DNA from: Streptomyces sp. 150FB
GTDB lineage: Bacteria; Actinomycetota; Actinomycetes; Streptomycetales; Streptomycetaceae
Assembly: GCF_000818195.1 (NCBI RefSeq)
Contig: NZ_JTHL01000001.1
Location: forward strand, 2,935,961-2,987,091
DNA: 51,131 bases
Direction: 5' to 3'
Below the pieces are notes generated by a model, which was not told the origin of the DNA, searched no databases, and was given only the letters and a program-made list of their open reading frames with translations. Positions within the stretch are counted from its first letter, which is position 1. Each line of letters opens with the position of its first letter. This document shows positions 1 through 7,841 of the stretch, piece by piece. Made by a program: the position numbers and the translations under genes.

Positions 1-110
1 CGCTGCGGAGCGAGGCGCTGACAGAGGCGGGGCTGCCGGTGCCGGCCGCGCCATCGTCGACTCTTTCCTCAGTCGCGGACCGGACCGGGGCGGCGGCCGC
101 ATGTCGCTGA
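1..110 (+). CDS. 3' end of an upstream gene (partial)
   Basis: The frame starting at base 3 is open from the window edge to a TGA at 108-110. It encodes 35 residues of Ala/Ser/Thr-rich C-terminus. The stop overlaps the start of the next gene by 10 bases (ATG at 101), a spacing typical of translational coupling. This suggests the 580-residue protein downstream belongs to a longer operon. The frame of the downstream gene is also open upstream of its ATG, so the alternative is that the downstream protein starts outside the window and no separate gene ends here. Nothing in the short peptide reveals a function. Confidence 0.4.
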   Translation, partial: LRSEALTEAGLPVPAAPSSTLSSVADRTGAAAACR

Positions 111-1843
111 TCAGTACGCTCGCGCGGCTCGAAGCGGTCGAGAGCGGGCATGCCCAGCCGCTGGTCACCGTGCGCCACCGGCGGGTCTCCGAGCGGCCGT
201 TCGTGATCGTGCCCCTGACCACGGCGGGCGAGGCGGGCGCACCGCTCGGCGCGCTCGTCGGTACGGACAGGGAGGCGCCGCGCCTGCTCACGGTGGCGCA
301 GCCGCGCGACCGGGATCTGCGGTTCGCCTTCCTCGCCGAGCTGGCGGAGGCGGTTCTTCCCTATATCGACGGGTACACCGGGGTGGTGGAGGCCGCCGAG
401 CGCAACGAGACCGATCCCGCGACCGGGAAGCGCGTCAAGGTCGAGGTCGAGCTCTGCGCCGACGCCCCGCAGTTGATCGTGCCGAGCCGGCCGGGCATCG
501 ACCTCGTACGGCTGCTGGGCCGGTCGATGCGGTTCCGGCGTACGGTCGACGACGACCCGGACACGCCGTATCCGGCGCCGCCGCGCGTACCGCTCCTCGG
601 GCGCTGGCTGACGCATTACGGCGAGCGCGCCCGGGTGCCGGGGTCCTCGCTGCTGCTCGCGACGACCGACCTGCTGAACAGGCACTGGGCGACCGGCCAG
701 TCGAATCTGGAGGACCAGCACCTGGGGGCGCTGCTCGCCTGGATCGACCCGCCGGACGGGCTCCGGGGCGCGGAAGCGGCGCTGCGGGCCGAGGTGGAGC
801 GGGACGGCGGCGGGCAGTTGCTGTGCCCGCCGGCCGGTCCGGCGACGGACCCGGCGTTCGACAACAGGCTGCTGTCCCCGGCGATCGACCGGTACGACGC
901 GGCCCGCAACGGCCTGGCGGCCGCGGAGGACGGCCATGGCGCCGACGAGCAACTGGCGCTGCTGACGGCGGCCGAGCGGGAGATCCGCGAGCTGCTCGCC
1001 GGGGTGATGCGGCCGACCTGGGACGCGGTGTGGCACGGCCTGGACCTGCTGCGGGCGCTGCCCGAGGGGGCGAGGGTCACGGACCGGTGGACGCGCGACC
1101 GCTGGTCGTTCACCGGCCACCGCGACCGGGTCGCCGCCGGAGAGCCGCCGCAGCCGCGCAGGGACGACGCGGTGACGGCGGCGCAGAAACTGGCCTCACG
1201 CGAGACCGCGCAGGCGCAACTGGAGGCGCAGGAGGCCCTGGACGATCCGCTGGTGCTGGCGGGGCGGCGGCTCTCGGGGGAGGCGTTCCTGGGCGAGGTG
1301 ACGGAGGTGGTCATGGCGTACAGCGAGAGCAAGCGGCCGTCGCCGCGCCCGCTGCTCACGGTCCGCACGGACGACCGGCCGCATCTCGGCGCGGGGGTGA
1401 AGGTGTACCGCTCGCTGGAGGGCAAGCCGCAGTCGGCGGAGTTCGTACGGGCGGTGGAGTCCGAGGACGGGGACGTTGTCAACGGGGAGGCGGGCGCGGC
1501 GGGCGGCGGGGGTCCGGGGGCGGACGGGGCGGCGGGCGGGGGGCTCCTGCTGCTGCGTCTCACGGACCGGATGGGCCGGAGCAAGGAGCCGGCGCCGGGG
1601 ACGGTGCCGGAGAAGGGCGACCGGTTCGCCTGGACGCTCTTCGAGCACGACCAGCGCGGCGGCCCGAAGTTGCCCGACCCGGAGGAGACACCGTGGACCC
1701 ACGGTGGCCCGCCGGTCAGGGACGACGCCGTGGGTGACGCGGCCCCGGACGTGGGTGCGGGGGCGGGGGCCGGGGCGCGTACCGAGGCGCGGGCGGGGGC
1801 GCGTGAGCGGCCGGACCCGGTGACCGAGGAGGACTTCCTGTGA
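101..1843 (+). CDS. Hypothetical protein partnered with an SF1 helicase
   Basis: A 580-residue soluble protein that I do not recognise. There is no signal peptide or membrane segment. The first ~260 residues are mixed alpha/beta in character. Residues ~265-420 are rich in Ala, Glu, Arg and Leu and look largely helical. The last ~120 residues are low-complexity Gly/Ala/Asp/Pro with runs of GAGAGA and are probably disordered. There is no clear ribosome site before ATG 101, which overlaps an upstream stop, so translation is probably coupled. A helicase gene starts 34 bases downstream on the same strand, so the two products may act together on nucleic acid. That is inferred from position only. 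Confidence 0.75.
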   Translation: MSLISTLARLEAVESGHAQPLVTVRHRRVSERPFVIVPLTTAGEAGAPLGALVGTDREAPRLLTVAQPRDRDLRFAFLAELAEAVLPYIDGYTGVVEAAERNETDPATGKRVKVEVELCADAPQLIVPSRPGIDLVRLLGRSMRFRRTVDDDPDTPYPAPPRVPLLGRWLTHYGERARVPGSSLLLATTDLLNRHWATGQSNLEDQHLGALLAWIDPPDGLRGAEAALRAEVERDGGGQLLCPPAGPATDPAFDNRLLSPAIDRYDAARNGLAAAEDGHGADEQLALLTAAEREIRELLAGVMRPTWDAVWHGLDLLRALPEGARVTDRWTRDRWSFTGHRDRVAAGEPPQPRRDDAVTAAQKLASRETAQAQLEAQEALDDPLVLAGRRLSGEAFLGEVTEVVMAYSESKRPSPRPLLTVRTDDRPHLGAGVKVYRSLEGKPQSAEFVRAVESEDGDVVNGEAGAAGGGGPGADGAAGGGLLLLRLTDRMGRSKEPAPGTVPEKGDRFAWTLFEHDQRGGPKLPDPEETPWTHGGPPVRDDAVGDAAPDVGAGAGAGARTEARAGARERPDPVTEEDFL

Positions 1844-1877
1844 CCGTCAACTGTCCGCCGTCCGTACGGAGGCTCCG

Positions 1878-3230
1878 ATGACCGCGCCCGCCACCACCCT
1901 GCCCGGCTTCGATCCGGGCGCCGAGGCCACCCGAGCCACGGACGCGATCCTGCGGGACACGCTGCACGGCTCGTACCGCGGTGTGGTCGTCGACTCGCCG
2001 CCGGGGGCCGGGAAGTCGACCCTCGTCGTCCGGGCGGCTCTCGAACTCGCCGCGGCCGGACGGCCGTTGATGGTCGTCGCGCAGACCAACGCGCAGGTCG
2101 ACGATCTGGTGACGCGGCTCGCCGAGAAGCAGCCCGACCTGCCGGTCGGGCGGCTGCACAGCAACGACCCGGACCCGTACGACAAGGTGCTGGACGAGCT
2201 GCCGAACGTACGCAAGTCGGCCAAGGCCGCCGACCTCGCCGGTCTGGACGTGGTGATCTCGACGGCGGCGAAGTGGGCGCATGTCCAGGGCGTCGAGCAG
2301 TGGCAGCACGCCATTGTGGACGAGGCGTACCAGATGCGTTCCGACGCGCTGCTCGCCGTCGCCGGGCTCTTCGAGCGCGCGCTGTTCGTCGGCGATCCGG
2401 GGCAGCTCGACCCGTTCAGCATCGTGGGCGCCGACCAGTGGGCGGGCCTCTCCTACGACCCGTCGGCGAGCGCGGTGACCACGCTCCTCGCGCACAACCC
2501 CGAACTGCCCCAGCACCGGCTGCCGGTCTCGTGGCGGCTGCCCGCCACGGCGGCGCCGCTGGTGTCGGACGCGTTCTACCCGTACACCCGGTTCCGCAGC
2601 GGTACGGGCCCCGGCGACCGCCGTCTCACCTTCGGCGTCCCGTCCGACGGCTCGGGCCCCGACCGGGTGCTCGACGAGGCCGCCGAGGCGGGCTGGGGAC
2701 TCCTGGAACTGCCGGCCCGCCGCACCCCGCGCACGGATCCCGAGGCGGTACGCGCCGTCGCCCTGGTGGTACGCCGGCTGCTGGACCGAGGGGGCGCGGC
2801 GCTCAGCGAGCGTTCCCCCGGCCCCGTACCGCTGACCGCCGACCGGATCGCGGTCGGCACGGCGCACCGCGACCAGGCGGCGGCGATCAGGGCGGCGCTC
2901 GGCGACCTGGGAGTGACCGGAGTCGCCGTGGACACGGCGAACCGCCTCCAGGGCCGCGAGTTCGACGTCACGGTCGTCCTGCACCCGCTGTCGGGGCGCC
3001 CGGACGCGACAGCGTTCCACCTGGAGACGGGCAGACTCTGCGTACTGGCGTCCCGCCACCGGCACGCATGCGTCGTGGTCTGCCGCGCGGGCGTGGCCGA
3101 ACTGCTCGACGAACACCCGTCGACGGAACCGGTCCAGCTCGGGGTGGCGGTGAAGTTCCCCGACGGCTGGGAAGCCAACCACGCGGTCCTGTCCCACTTG
3201 TCGGAACACCGAGTGACCTGGCGCCCATAA
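1878..3230 (+). CDS. SF1 (UPF1/Dna2-like) AAA-type helicase/ATPase
   Basis: A 450-residue P-loop protein with superfamily 1 helicase motifs in the expected order. Walker A is SPPGAGKST (residues ~40-48). Motif II reads DEAYQM (~150). Motif III is FVGDPGQLDPF (~172-182). Near the C-terminus TANRLQGREFDVTVV (~355-370) matches the motif V region of UPF1/Dna2-type helicases, and an arginine-rich LASRHRHACVVV matches motif VI. The protein should hydrolyse ATP and translocate on or unwind nucleic acid. GGAGG lies 6 bases before ATG 1878. It follows the 580-residue gene closely and is probably co-transcribed. It is short for the class and carries no extra nuclease or zinc domain. Confidence 0.85.
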   Translation: MTAPATTLPGFDPGAEATRATDAILRDTLHGSYRGVVVDSPPGAGKSTLVVRAALELAAAGRPLMVVAQTNAQVDDLVTRLAEKQPDLPVGRLHSNDPDPYDKVLDELPNVRKSAKAADLAGLDVVISTAAKWAHVQGVEQWQHAIVDEAYQMRSDALLAVAGLFERALFVGDPGQLDPFSIVGADQWAGLSYDPSASAVTTLLAHNPELPQHRLPVSWRLPATAAPLVSDAFYPYTRFRSGTGPGDRRLTFGVPSDGSGPDRVLDEAAEAGWGLLELPARRTPRTDPEAVRAVALVVRRLLDRGGAALSERSPGPVPLTADRIAVGTAHRDQAAAIRAALGDLGVTGVAVDTANRLQGREFDVTVVLHPLSGRPDATAFHLETGRLCVLASRHRHACVVVCRAGVAELLDEHPSTEPVQLGVAVKFPDGWEANHAVLSHLSEHRVTWRP

Positions 3231-3291
3231 CCCGCGCGGCCCGACCAACCATCCCAACTGACCAGCCCAACTGACGACCCCGGCCGGTCTT

Positions 3292-3309
3292 TATGCGAAG
3301 ACGCGCATA
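3292..3309. promoter_or_regulatory. Inverted repeat upstream of the DUF6879 gene
   Basis: TATGCG and CGCATA form perfect 6-base arms around a 6-base spacer, about 90 bases before the DUF6879 start. The position suits an operator. The adjacent truncated XRE gene would have been a natural source of its regulator. The role is inferred. Confidence 0.35.
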
Positions 3310-3399
3310 GTCGCGTTCCCGCATGGACGGCTCACCCGCCCCGCTCGTACTGTCATGACGACCGGCCCGCAAGGGGCCCGCATCAGGGGGTTCACGGCT

Positions 3400-3942
3400 A
3401 TGGCTCGTGAGGAACTGACTCGACTGACCGGCAATGAGTGGAAAGCCAAGATTCAGGGCTTCAAGCGTGAGGCGTGGCGACTCGAAACCCTCCCCGTGTA
3501 CCGGGTCCCAAGCGAAGACGGTGACATCCAGGACTTCCTGGCAGGGCAGCGAATCGACCCGCGGGACTACTCTTCCGGCTACACAGAGGGCCTACGGAGG
3601 ATCAGGGAAGAGGGGAAGTGCAAAGGGCGCGTCCATATCATCAGGCAGCCGCTCACGGACTATCTCCGCTTTGAGTTCATGTACTACGACGCACATTCGC
3701 GAGCCGGAGACGACATCCGCATCCTGGACGTGACCGACCGACCCAACCCCCTTGAAGGGGTACCGGACTTCTGGCTCTTCGACCGGTCTGAAGTTGTCCT
3801 CATGATCTATGAGGCGGACGGTACACAGACCGGCCGGGACCTGTACGACGGCGATCCGGCACCGTACATCGAGTACCAGCGGATCGCGCTCGCGGAATCC
3901 GTACCGTTCAGGGAGTACGTCAACGGTGGCCATCGAGCCTGA
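3400..3942 (+). CDS. DUF6879 family protein
   Basis: A 180-residue protein of the actinobacterial family usually called DUF6879. Recognisable features are the N-terminal TRLTGNEW segment, the central aromatic/charged block FEFMYYDAHSRAGDDIRILD (~85-105) and the segment PDFWLFDRSEVVLMIYEADG (~120-140). The biochemical role of the family is unknown. In streptomycetes such genes commonly sit next to Scr1/XRE-type helix-turn-helix regulators, and here the next gene (overlapping by 17 bases) is a stump of exactly that type. ATG 3400 is preferred to upstream starts because the family-like sequence begins there and AGGGGG lies 11 bases before it. Confidence 0.75.
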   Translation: MAREELTRLTGNEWKAKIQGFKREAWRLETLPVYRVPSEDGDIQDFLAGQRIDPRDYSSGYTEGLRRIREEGKCKGRVHIIRQPLTDYLRFEFMYYDAHSRAGDDIRILDVTDRPNPLEGVPDFWLFDRSEVVLMIYEADGTQTGRDLYDGDPAPYIEYQRIALAESVPFREYVNGGHRA

Positions 3943-4036
3943 CGAGCTGGACCAGTCGGGGCGTGAACTCGCGGCCATGCTCAAGCGTCTCCGCAAGCAA
4001 GCCGGACTCTCTGGAGTCCTCAGCCGAAGACCTTGA
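3926..4036 (+). pseudogene. Truncated XRE-family regulator (N-terminal stump)
   Basis: A GTG start at 3926 overlaps the end of the DUF6879 gene and opens a 36-codon frame. Its first ~28 residues, including GRELAAMLKRLRKQAGLS, read like the first helix of the XRE/Scr1 helix-turn-helix regulators that normally follow DUF6879 genes. Resemblance stops near base 4014 and the frame ends after an unrelated short tail. The rest of the helix-turn-helix and the roughly 200-residue C-terminal domain are missing. I read this as a gene cut by a rearrangement. The sequence after the break resembles nothing I know. Confidence 0.55.
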
Positions 4037-4106
4037 TCTTGCTGGTCGGTGTGACTGAGCGTTTTAGCGGGCGAATGACCGCTTGAGACAGTGAGACTTG
4101 TCAGCG

Positions 4107-4610
4107 CTATGCCTGTGGTCGTGAAGGCTGTTGCTGCCGGCGGCGACGGGCGGTCCACAACCATTTGTGGCGGCGGGTGCGACCAGCGATGTCAGCACTG
4201 TGCACGGCGGCCACCACTGTCATCACCGGCCATGCGAGCACGGTCGCCACCATCTCAAGGGGTCCCGTGTTCGTGCCCAGTGCGACGACCAAAATCTCCG
4301 CGGGGAACGCCACGGCCGCGAGTAGTGCCCCTACGAGGGCGAGCTCCCATGCGCGGCTATTGACCGCCGCCCTCTGCGATGCGAGAGCCAGCCCTCCACC
4401 GATGAACACTCCCACCAGGACCCCCGTCGCCGTACTCCCGACAAGGAGTATCCCGCCGTCGCGGAAAGCGGTCAGCGCCGCCTGCGCGTTGCCTCTTGCC
4501 ATGAAGGCGAGCCCGGCCCCGAACGCGAAAGTGACCCAAATTCCCCCCGGAACCCCTGCCATCAGCATGCCTACCCTCACACCGCGGCCCAGCACATCCC
4601 GCCTGCTCAT
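4107..4610 (-). CDS. Small four-helix membrane protein, unknown function
   Basis: A 167-residue protein with four hydrophobic segments (about residues 12-37, 52-77, 88-112 and 117-140) and a strongly basic C-terminal tail with Arg and Gln runs. It is predicted to be an integral membrane protein with a cytoplasmic tail. I do not recognise the family. ATG 4610 is chosen over the TTG six bases upstream, although neither has a good ribosome site. It lies between the truncated XRE gene and the IS element, in a stretch of somewhat lower GC than its surroundings. It may therefore have been acquired with this patch. Confidence 0.55.
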   Translation of the reverse strand: MSRRDVLGRGVRVGMLMAGVPGGIWVTFAFGAGLAFMARGNAQAALTAFRDGGILLVGSTATGVLVGVFIGGGLALASQRAAVNSRAWELALVGALLAAVAFPAEILVVALGTNTGPLEMVATVLAWPVMTVVAAVHSADIAGRTRRHKWLWTARRRRQQQPSRPQA

Positions 4611-4738
4611 AGGCAAACGTCTACCAGCAGCGGTCGACGCATGCCCAGGGGGTAGCCACTAGACCCTGTCTGACAAATGATCATCGCTCTGATGAGCCGG
4701 GGGTTGCCGGGGCTGTGCAGCCCAGCAATGCTGGGCCG

Positions 4739-5023
4739 ATGTCAGGGCAGCGGAAGAGGCGTCAGCGACAAGACCAGGGACGCCGGGCCACCGGTTCACC
4801 GGCTTTTGAGGTCGGCCGTTGGGAGGTGCTCTTCGAGACTCAGGAGGAGTCGGAATACCGGGCTCACCTACGTGGCCTGCGCGCCGCCGGCGGCCAGATC
4901 GACTGGGCGATGACCCGGATCGACATGTTGTGTGGTCGGTTGAGCCAGCCGACCACCTATCGGTTGAGCCTGTTCGTGCCGGATCCAGAGGACGGTCCGG
5001 GCCGAAGCGGCCCCGATAGTTGA
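4739..5023 (+). CDS. IS-associated small passenger protein
   Basis: A 94-residue protein encoded inside the IS, ending 4 bases before the transposase start. A basic, Arg/Gln-rich N-terminus precedes an apparently ordered part (WEVLFETQEESEYRAHLRGL, then MTRIDMLCGRLSQPTTYRLS, then SLFVPD). Similar small ORFs accompany IS5-type transposases in streptomycetes as far as I recall; their role is not known. Reading frame and spacing suggest co-transcription with the transposase. Unlike the transposase, this frame is intact. Confidence 0.5.
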   Translation: MSGQRKRRQRQDQGRRATGSPAFEVGRWEVLFETQEESEYRAHLRGLRAAGGQIDWAMTRIDMLCGRLSQPTTYRLSLFVPDPEDGPGRSGPDS

Positions 5024-5027
5024 TCTG

Positions 5028-5704
5028 GTGTCTGGTCGTGGAGAGTTGACGGATTGGGCGTGGGAGCGGATAGCGCCACTGTTGCCGGTGCTGGATGGCC
5101 GGGGGCGGCCCTGGCGTGACCACCGGCAGATGATCGACGGGGTGCTGTGGCGCTTGCGGACGGGGGCTCCGTGGCGGGATCTGCCGGAGCGGTATGGGCC
5201 GTGGCAGGCGGTTTACGAGCGGTTCGCCCGGTGGGAGTCAGACGGTACGTGGGCCCGGTTGCTGGAACAGGTTCAGGTCCGTGACGACGCGGTCGGCCAC
5301 GTGGAGTGGACGGTTTCGGTGGACTCCGCCATCAACCGGGCTCACCAACATGCCGCCGGTGCTCGGAGAAAGGGGACCCGGTCCCGCGGCGGGCTGACCA
5401 CGAAGGTCCACCTGGCGGCGGACGGCTGTGGCCTGCCCCTGTCGTTGGTCGACGCGGTATCAGGGCCATCACCCCCGAACGCTCCGACCAGGTGGCCAAC
5501 CGCAAGCGACGCGGCGCACGCGGCGGCCGGCCACCGGCCTTCGACAAAAAGCAGTAAAAGGGCCGCAACGTGGTCGAGCGCTGCTTCAACCGCCTCAAGC
5601 GATTCCGCGCGATCGCGATTCGCTTCGACAAGCTCGCCGTTCGCTACCAGTCGGGACTGCACCTGGCCTCGCTCATCTTGTGGCTTCGCGACACCACAGC
5701 ATGA
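5028..5704 (+). pseudogene. IS5-family transposase remnant
   Basis: From GTG 5028 the frame encodes the N-terminal DUF4096-like domain (WAWERIAPLLP, GAPWRDLPERYG) and the first catalytic-Asp strand (VSVDSAINRAHQHA, then GLTTKVHLAADGCGLPLSLV). Near base 5450 the frame changes and the sequence resumes close to the C-terminal domain (GIRAITPERSDQ, GGRPPAFDKKQ). A TAA then replaces the expected Tyr codon before KGRNVVERCFNRLKR. The final segment reads to TGA 5702-5704. So there is an internal deletion of roughly 60-70 codons removing the second catalytic Asp region, a frameshift and a nonsense codon. The gene is not functional. Confidence 0.8.
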
Positions 5705-5723
5705 TCATTTATCAGAACACTGC

Positions 5724-6533
5724 CTAGGCGTGCGTGCGCTGGGCCGCTTTGCGGAAGAAGTTTCCGGTGAGCCTGGCCGCGGTCCGCGACGGGAGTACTC
5801 GGCTGAATACGAAGGTCTGGAGCACGTAGGCCCGGCCGTCGACGACCGCGGGGGCGTGGCCGCGCAGGGCTGTCATGACGGTTTCCGCGACCTGCTCGGG
5901 CCGGCGTTTGCCTCGAGCGCGGCCGGGATTCATCGGGGTCTCGATCGCGCCGGGGCTGACCGCCACCACCCGGACGCCCGTACCGCGGGTCTCGTGCCAG
6001 AGCGCCTGGGTGAAGGAGAGAACGAACGCCTTCGATGCCGCGTACGCGGCGTTGTAGGGCGCGGGCGCGTACGCGGCGGTGCTCGCGATGTTCACGATCG
6101 CGCCCCGTCCTCGGGCGAGCATGGCGGGCAGGAAGAGCGCGGTCGTTTCCGCGACCGCACCGGCGTTCAGATCGACCAGCCCCCGTATCCGCGCCGGACC
6201 GATGTCACCGACCGGCCCGACGACGGCAACACCCGCGTTGTTGACCAGGATGTCGACCTCGACCCCCGAACTCTTCAGGTGCTCGGCCAGGTGTGCGGGC
6301 GCGTCCGGCAGCGACAGGTCCAGCGGTACGGTCAGCACGTCGACCCGGTGCTCGGCGCGCAGCCGCACGGCCGCTGCCTCCAGCCGTACGGAGTCGCGCG
6401 CCACCAGCACCAGATCCCTGCCCCGCGCCGCCAGTCTTTCCGTGATCGCGGCCCCAATACCCGTTCCGGCCCCGGTGACGAGCGCCGCGCCCCGGTCGGT
6501 CGCCCGCTGTCCGCTTCGTTCAGTCGATGTCAT
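5724..6533 (-). CDS. SDR family NAD(P)-dependent oxidoreductase
   Basis: A 269-residue classical short-chain dehydrogenase. The cofactor motif TGAGTGIG is at 20-27, NNAG at 98-101, catalytic Ser151, and Tyr164-x3-Lys168 in YAASK. Substrate is unknown. It is transcribed divergently from a MerR regulator, and a MerR-type dyad lies in the short gap. A minus-strand promoter reads TTGACA, a 19-20 base spacer, then TTAGCG/TAGCGT. Its transcript would start within a few bases of ATG 6533, so the mRNA is probably leaderless. That favours ATG 6533 over GTG 6542. The stop codon lies in the CTAG beside the IS and the length is normal. Confidence 0.85.
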   Translation of the reverse strand: MTSTERSGQRATDRGAALVTGAGTGIGAAITERLAARGRDLVLVARDSVRLEAAAVRLRAEHRVDVLTVPLDLSLPDAPAHLAEHLKSSGVEVDILVNNAGVAVVGPVGDIGPARIRGLVDLNAGAVAETTALFLPAMLARGRGAIVNIASTAAYAPAPYNAAYAASKAFVLSFTQALWHETRGTGVRVVAVSPGAIETPMNPGRARGKRRPEQVAETVMTALRGHAPAVVDGRAYVLQTFVFSRVLPSRTAARLTGNFFRKAAQRTHA

Positions 6534-6556
6534 GCCCGTCACGCTAAACTTTCACG

Positions 6557-6572
6557 TTGACGTCAATGTCAA
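6557..6572. promoter_or_regulatory. MerR-type operator in the SDR/merR gap
   Basis: TTGACGTCAATGTCAA is a dyad (TTGAC-N6-GTCAA) in the 76-base divergent gap. It overlaps the minus-strand -35 TTGACA of the SDR gene, whose -10 follows after an elongated 19-20 base spacer, the layout typical of MerR-activated promoters. It is the likely target of the adjacent regulator. Binding is inferred. Confidence 0.6.
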
Positions 6573-6609
6573 GCCGACGAGTCGGGGTGGATGGAGGAGG
6601 TGGCGGAAG

Positions 6610-6987
6610 GTGCGGATCGGGGAGCTTGCCGAGGCGGCCGGAATCAGCACACGCGCACTGCGGTACTACGAGGAACAGGGACTGCTGCGGGCCGAACGCC
6701 GTGCCAACGGATATCGGGAGTACGACAAGCAGGCGGTGCTCCAGGTCGCCTTCATCCAGGACCTGTACCGGGCGGGCCTGTCGTCCGAGATCATCCGGGA
6801 AATCATCCCGTGTGCGGGGTCGAAGCGGCCGGAGGGTGACTGCGACGCACTTGTCGGCCGCGTCCGGCAGGTCCGCGACCAACTCGCCCAGCAGGAGAAG
6901 CAGCTCGCCGAGCGGCGCGAAATGCTGGAGCGCTACCTCTCCGGCGCCGCGATCCCGGCCGGCCTCGACTCCCACCTGCAGGACTAG
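6610..6987 (+). CDS. MerR family transcriptional regulator
   Basis: A 125-residue MerR protein. The start VRIGELAEAAGISTRALRYY is the family winged helix-turn-helix, and GYREYDKQAV continues the wing. A coiled-coil dimerisation helix follows at about 85-120. Cys68 and Cys78 flank the segment between DNA-binding and dimerisation parts and could sense a metal or redox signal, though the pattern is not one I can assign. GTG 6610 is the start: GGAGG lies about 10 bases upstream and the protein then begins at the normal family position. It probably controls the divergent SDR gene and itself. Confidence 0.85.
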   Translation: MRIGELAEAAGISTRALRYYEEQGLLRAERRANGYREYDKQAVLQVAFIQDLYRAGLSSEIIREIIPCAGSKRPEGDCDALVGRVRQVRDQLAQQEKQLAERREMLERYLSGAAIPAGLDSHLQD

Positions 6988-6989
6988 TT

Positions 6990-7007
6990 TTCGCACGGCT
7001 GTGCGAA
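6990..7007 (+). terminator. Hairpin after merR
   Basis: TTCGCAC-GGCT-GTGCGAA forms a perfect 7-base stem starting 3 bases after the merR stop. There is no T-tract, as is common for GC-rich actinomycete terminators. Confidence 0.45.
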
Positions 7008-7233
7008 TCTGTCCTCCCTGTCGGAACATCGGGTGAGCCGAGGGCCGTAAAGGGGAAGTCATCAGGGGAGCCATGGGTGGCGGCTCTGTGCGAGGCCCGG
7101 TTTTACGGGCCCCCGGCAGGGCTCCGAGCGGGTGTGCACTCCGTTCACGGGCGCCCCCTGAGGCCCACTTGCGGGGCGCGGGACAATGGTCGGTGGCCCG
7201 ATGGCCTCACACAGATCAGCAGGAGGAACAGAG

Positions 7234-7581
7234 ATGGCGGATCCCGAGCGGAGTCAGCGGCGGCTACGGCCGGCACCGCTGCTCTTCGAGCCCTCGGAGG
7301 CGGTCACCGACCCCGAGCACTTCTTCGACCTCGAGTCGATCGACGACCCGGCGGCGCTCCTGGACAGGGCCACGGAGCTGACGCTGGCGTTCCGCGCGGC
7401 GACGGACCGGGCGCTGGAGTTCCAGGCCGTCGCCGCCGCCCAGCTCGCCGATCCGCGGCGCTTCGACCGGCTCACGGCCGCGGACATCGCCGAGCGGGCC
7501 GAGTGGACCGAGGACTACGCGAAGAAGATGGTCGAATTCGGGCGGGATCTGCTGCGGGGCGACGGTCTGGCCGGGAAGTAG
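7234..7581 (+). CDS. Conserved-looking small protein, unknown function
   Basis: A 115-residue acidic protein beginning MADPERSQRRLRPAPLLFEP. The body (about residues 25-115) is predicted helical, with ELTLAFRAATDRALEFQAVAAAQ and an ADIAERAEWTEDYAKKMVEFG segment that resembles a short helix-turn-helix-like element. AGGAGG at 7221-7226 is 7 bases before the ATG, a strong start signal. I do not recognise the family. It stands alone, 246 bases after merR and 260 bases before the next gene. Confidence 0.7.
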   Translation: MADPERSQRRLRPAPLLFEPSEAVTDPEHFFDLESIDDPAALLDRATELTLAFRAATDRALEFQAVAAAQLADPRRFDRLTAADIAERAEWTEDYAKKMVEFGRDLLRGDGLAGK

Positions 7582-7841
7582 GCCCCCGGTCGGGCGGACG
7601 GACGGACGTGGCGCGGCGTGGCGCGGAGGTGACGCGGCGCGGACGGGGTGCGGACGCGGCCCGGCGCAGACGCGGCGCAGGAAGCACGCCGGAGGCCGCC
7701 GGGAGCCCGCCCGGGGTCCGCCGCCATACGCGGCCTGTTTGGCATATGCCGGGCGGCAGGCTACCCCTTACCGCCCCACCCTGTCCCGGTTTCTGCGAAC
7801 TCTGCGGGACAGGATCGTTACTGCCGGTAGACCTTGACGTC

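Larger units (their letters stand above)
4663..5723 (+). mobile_element. Degenerate IS5-family insertion sequence
   Basis: About 1.06 kb bounded by imperfect inverted repeats. The left end begins GACCCTGTCTGACAAATGAT (4663). The right end, read inward on the other strand, begins GGCAGTGTTCTGATAAATGA. Both arms share TGATCAT further in. Each end abuts CTAG (4659-4662 and 5724-5727), which fits the 4-base YTAR duplication of the IS5 family. Inside are a small passenger ORF and a broken transposase gene. The right-hand CTAG contains the stop codon (TAG, minus strand) of the neighbouring SDR gene. Insertion therefore left that protein intact. The element cannot make a full transposase. Confidence 0.8.

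Noticed and set aside
1716..3257. 513-codon open frame on the minus strand
   Set aside because: It is opposite the SF1 helicase, shows no family-like sequence and is explained by high third-position GC of the real gene. The same reasoning removes the long minus frames opposite the GGDEF-EAL gene (14595-16160), the MFS gene (17451-18830) and tap.
7741..7750. GGCATATGCC palindrome as an operator shared with the IclR promoter
   Set aside because: It lies far from any plausible target, in a gap before an unrelated gene. A ten-base match by chance cannot be excluded and the flanks differ.
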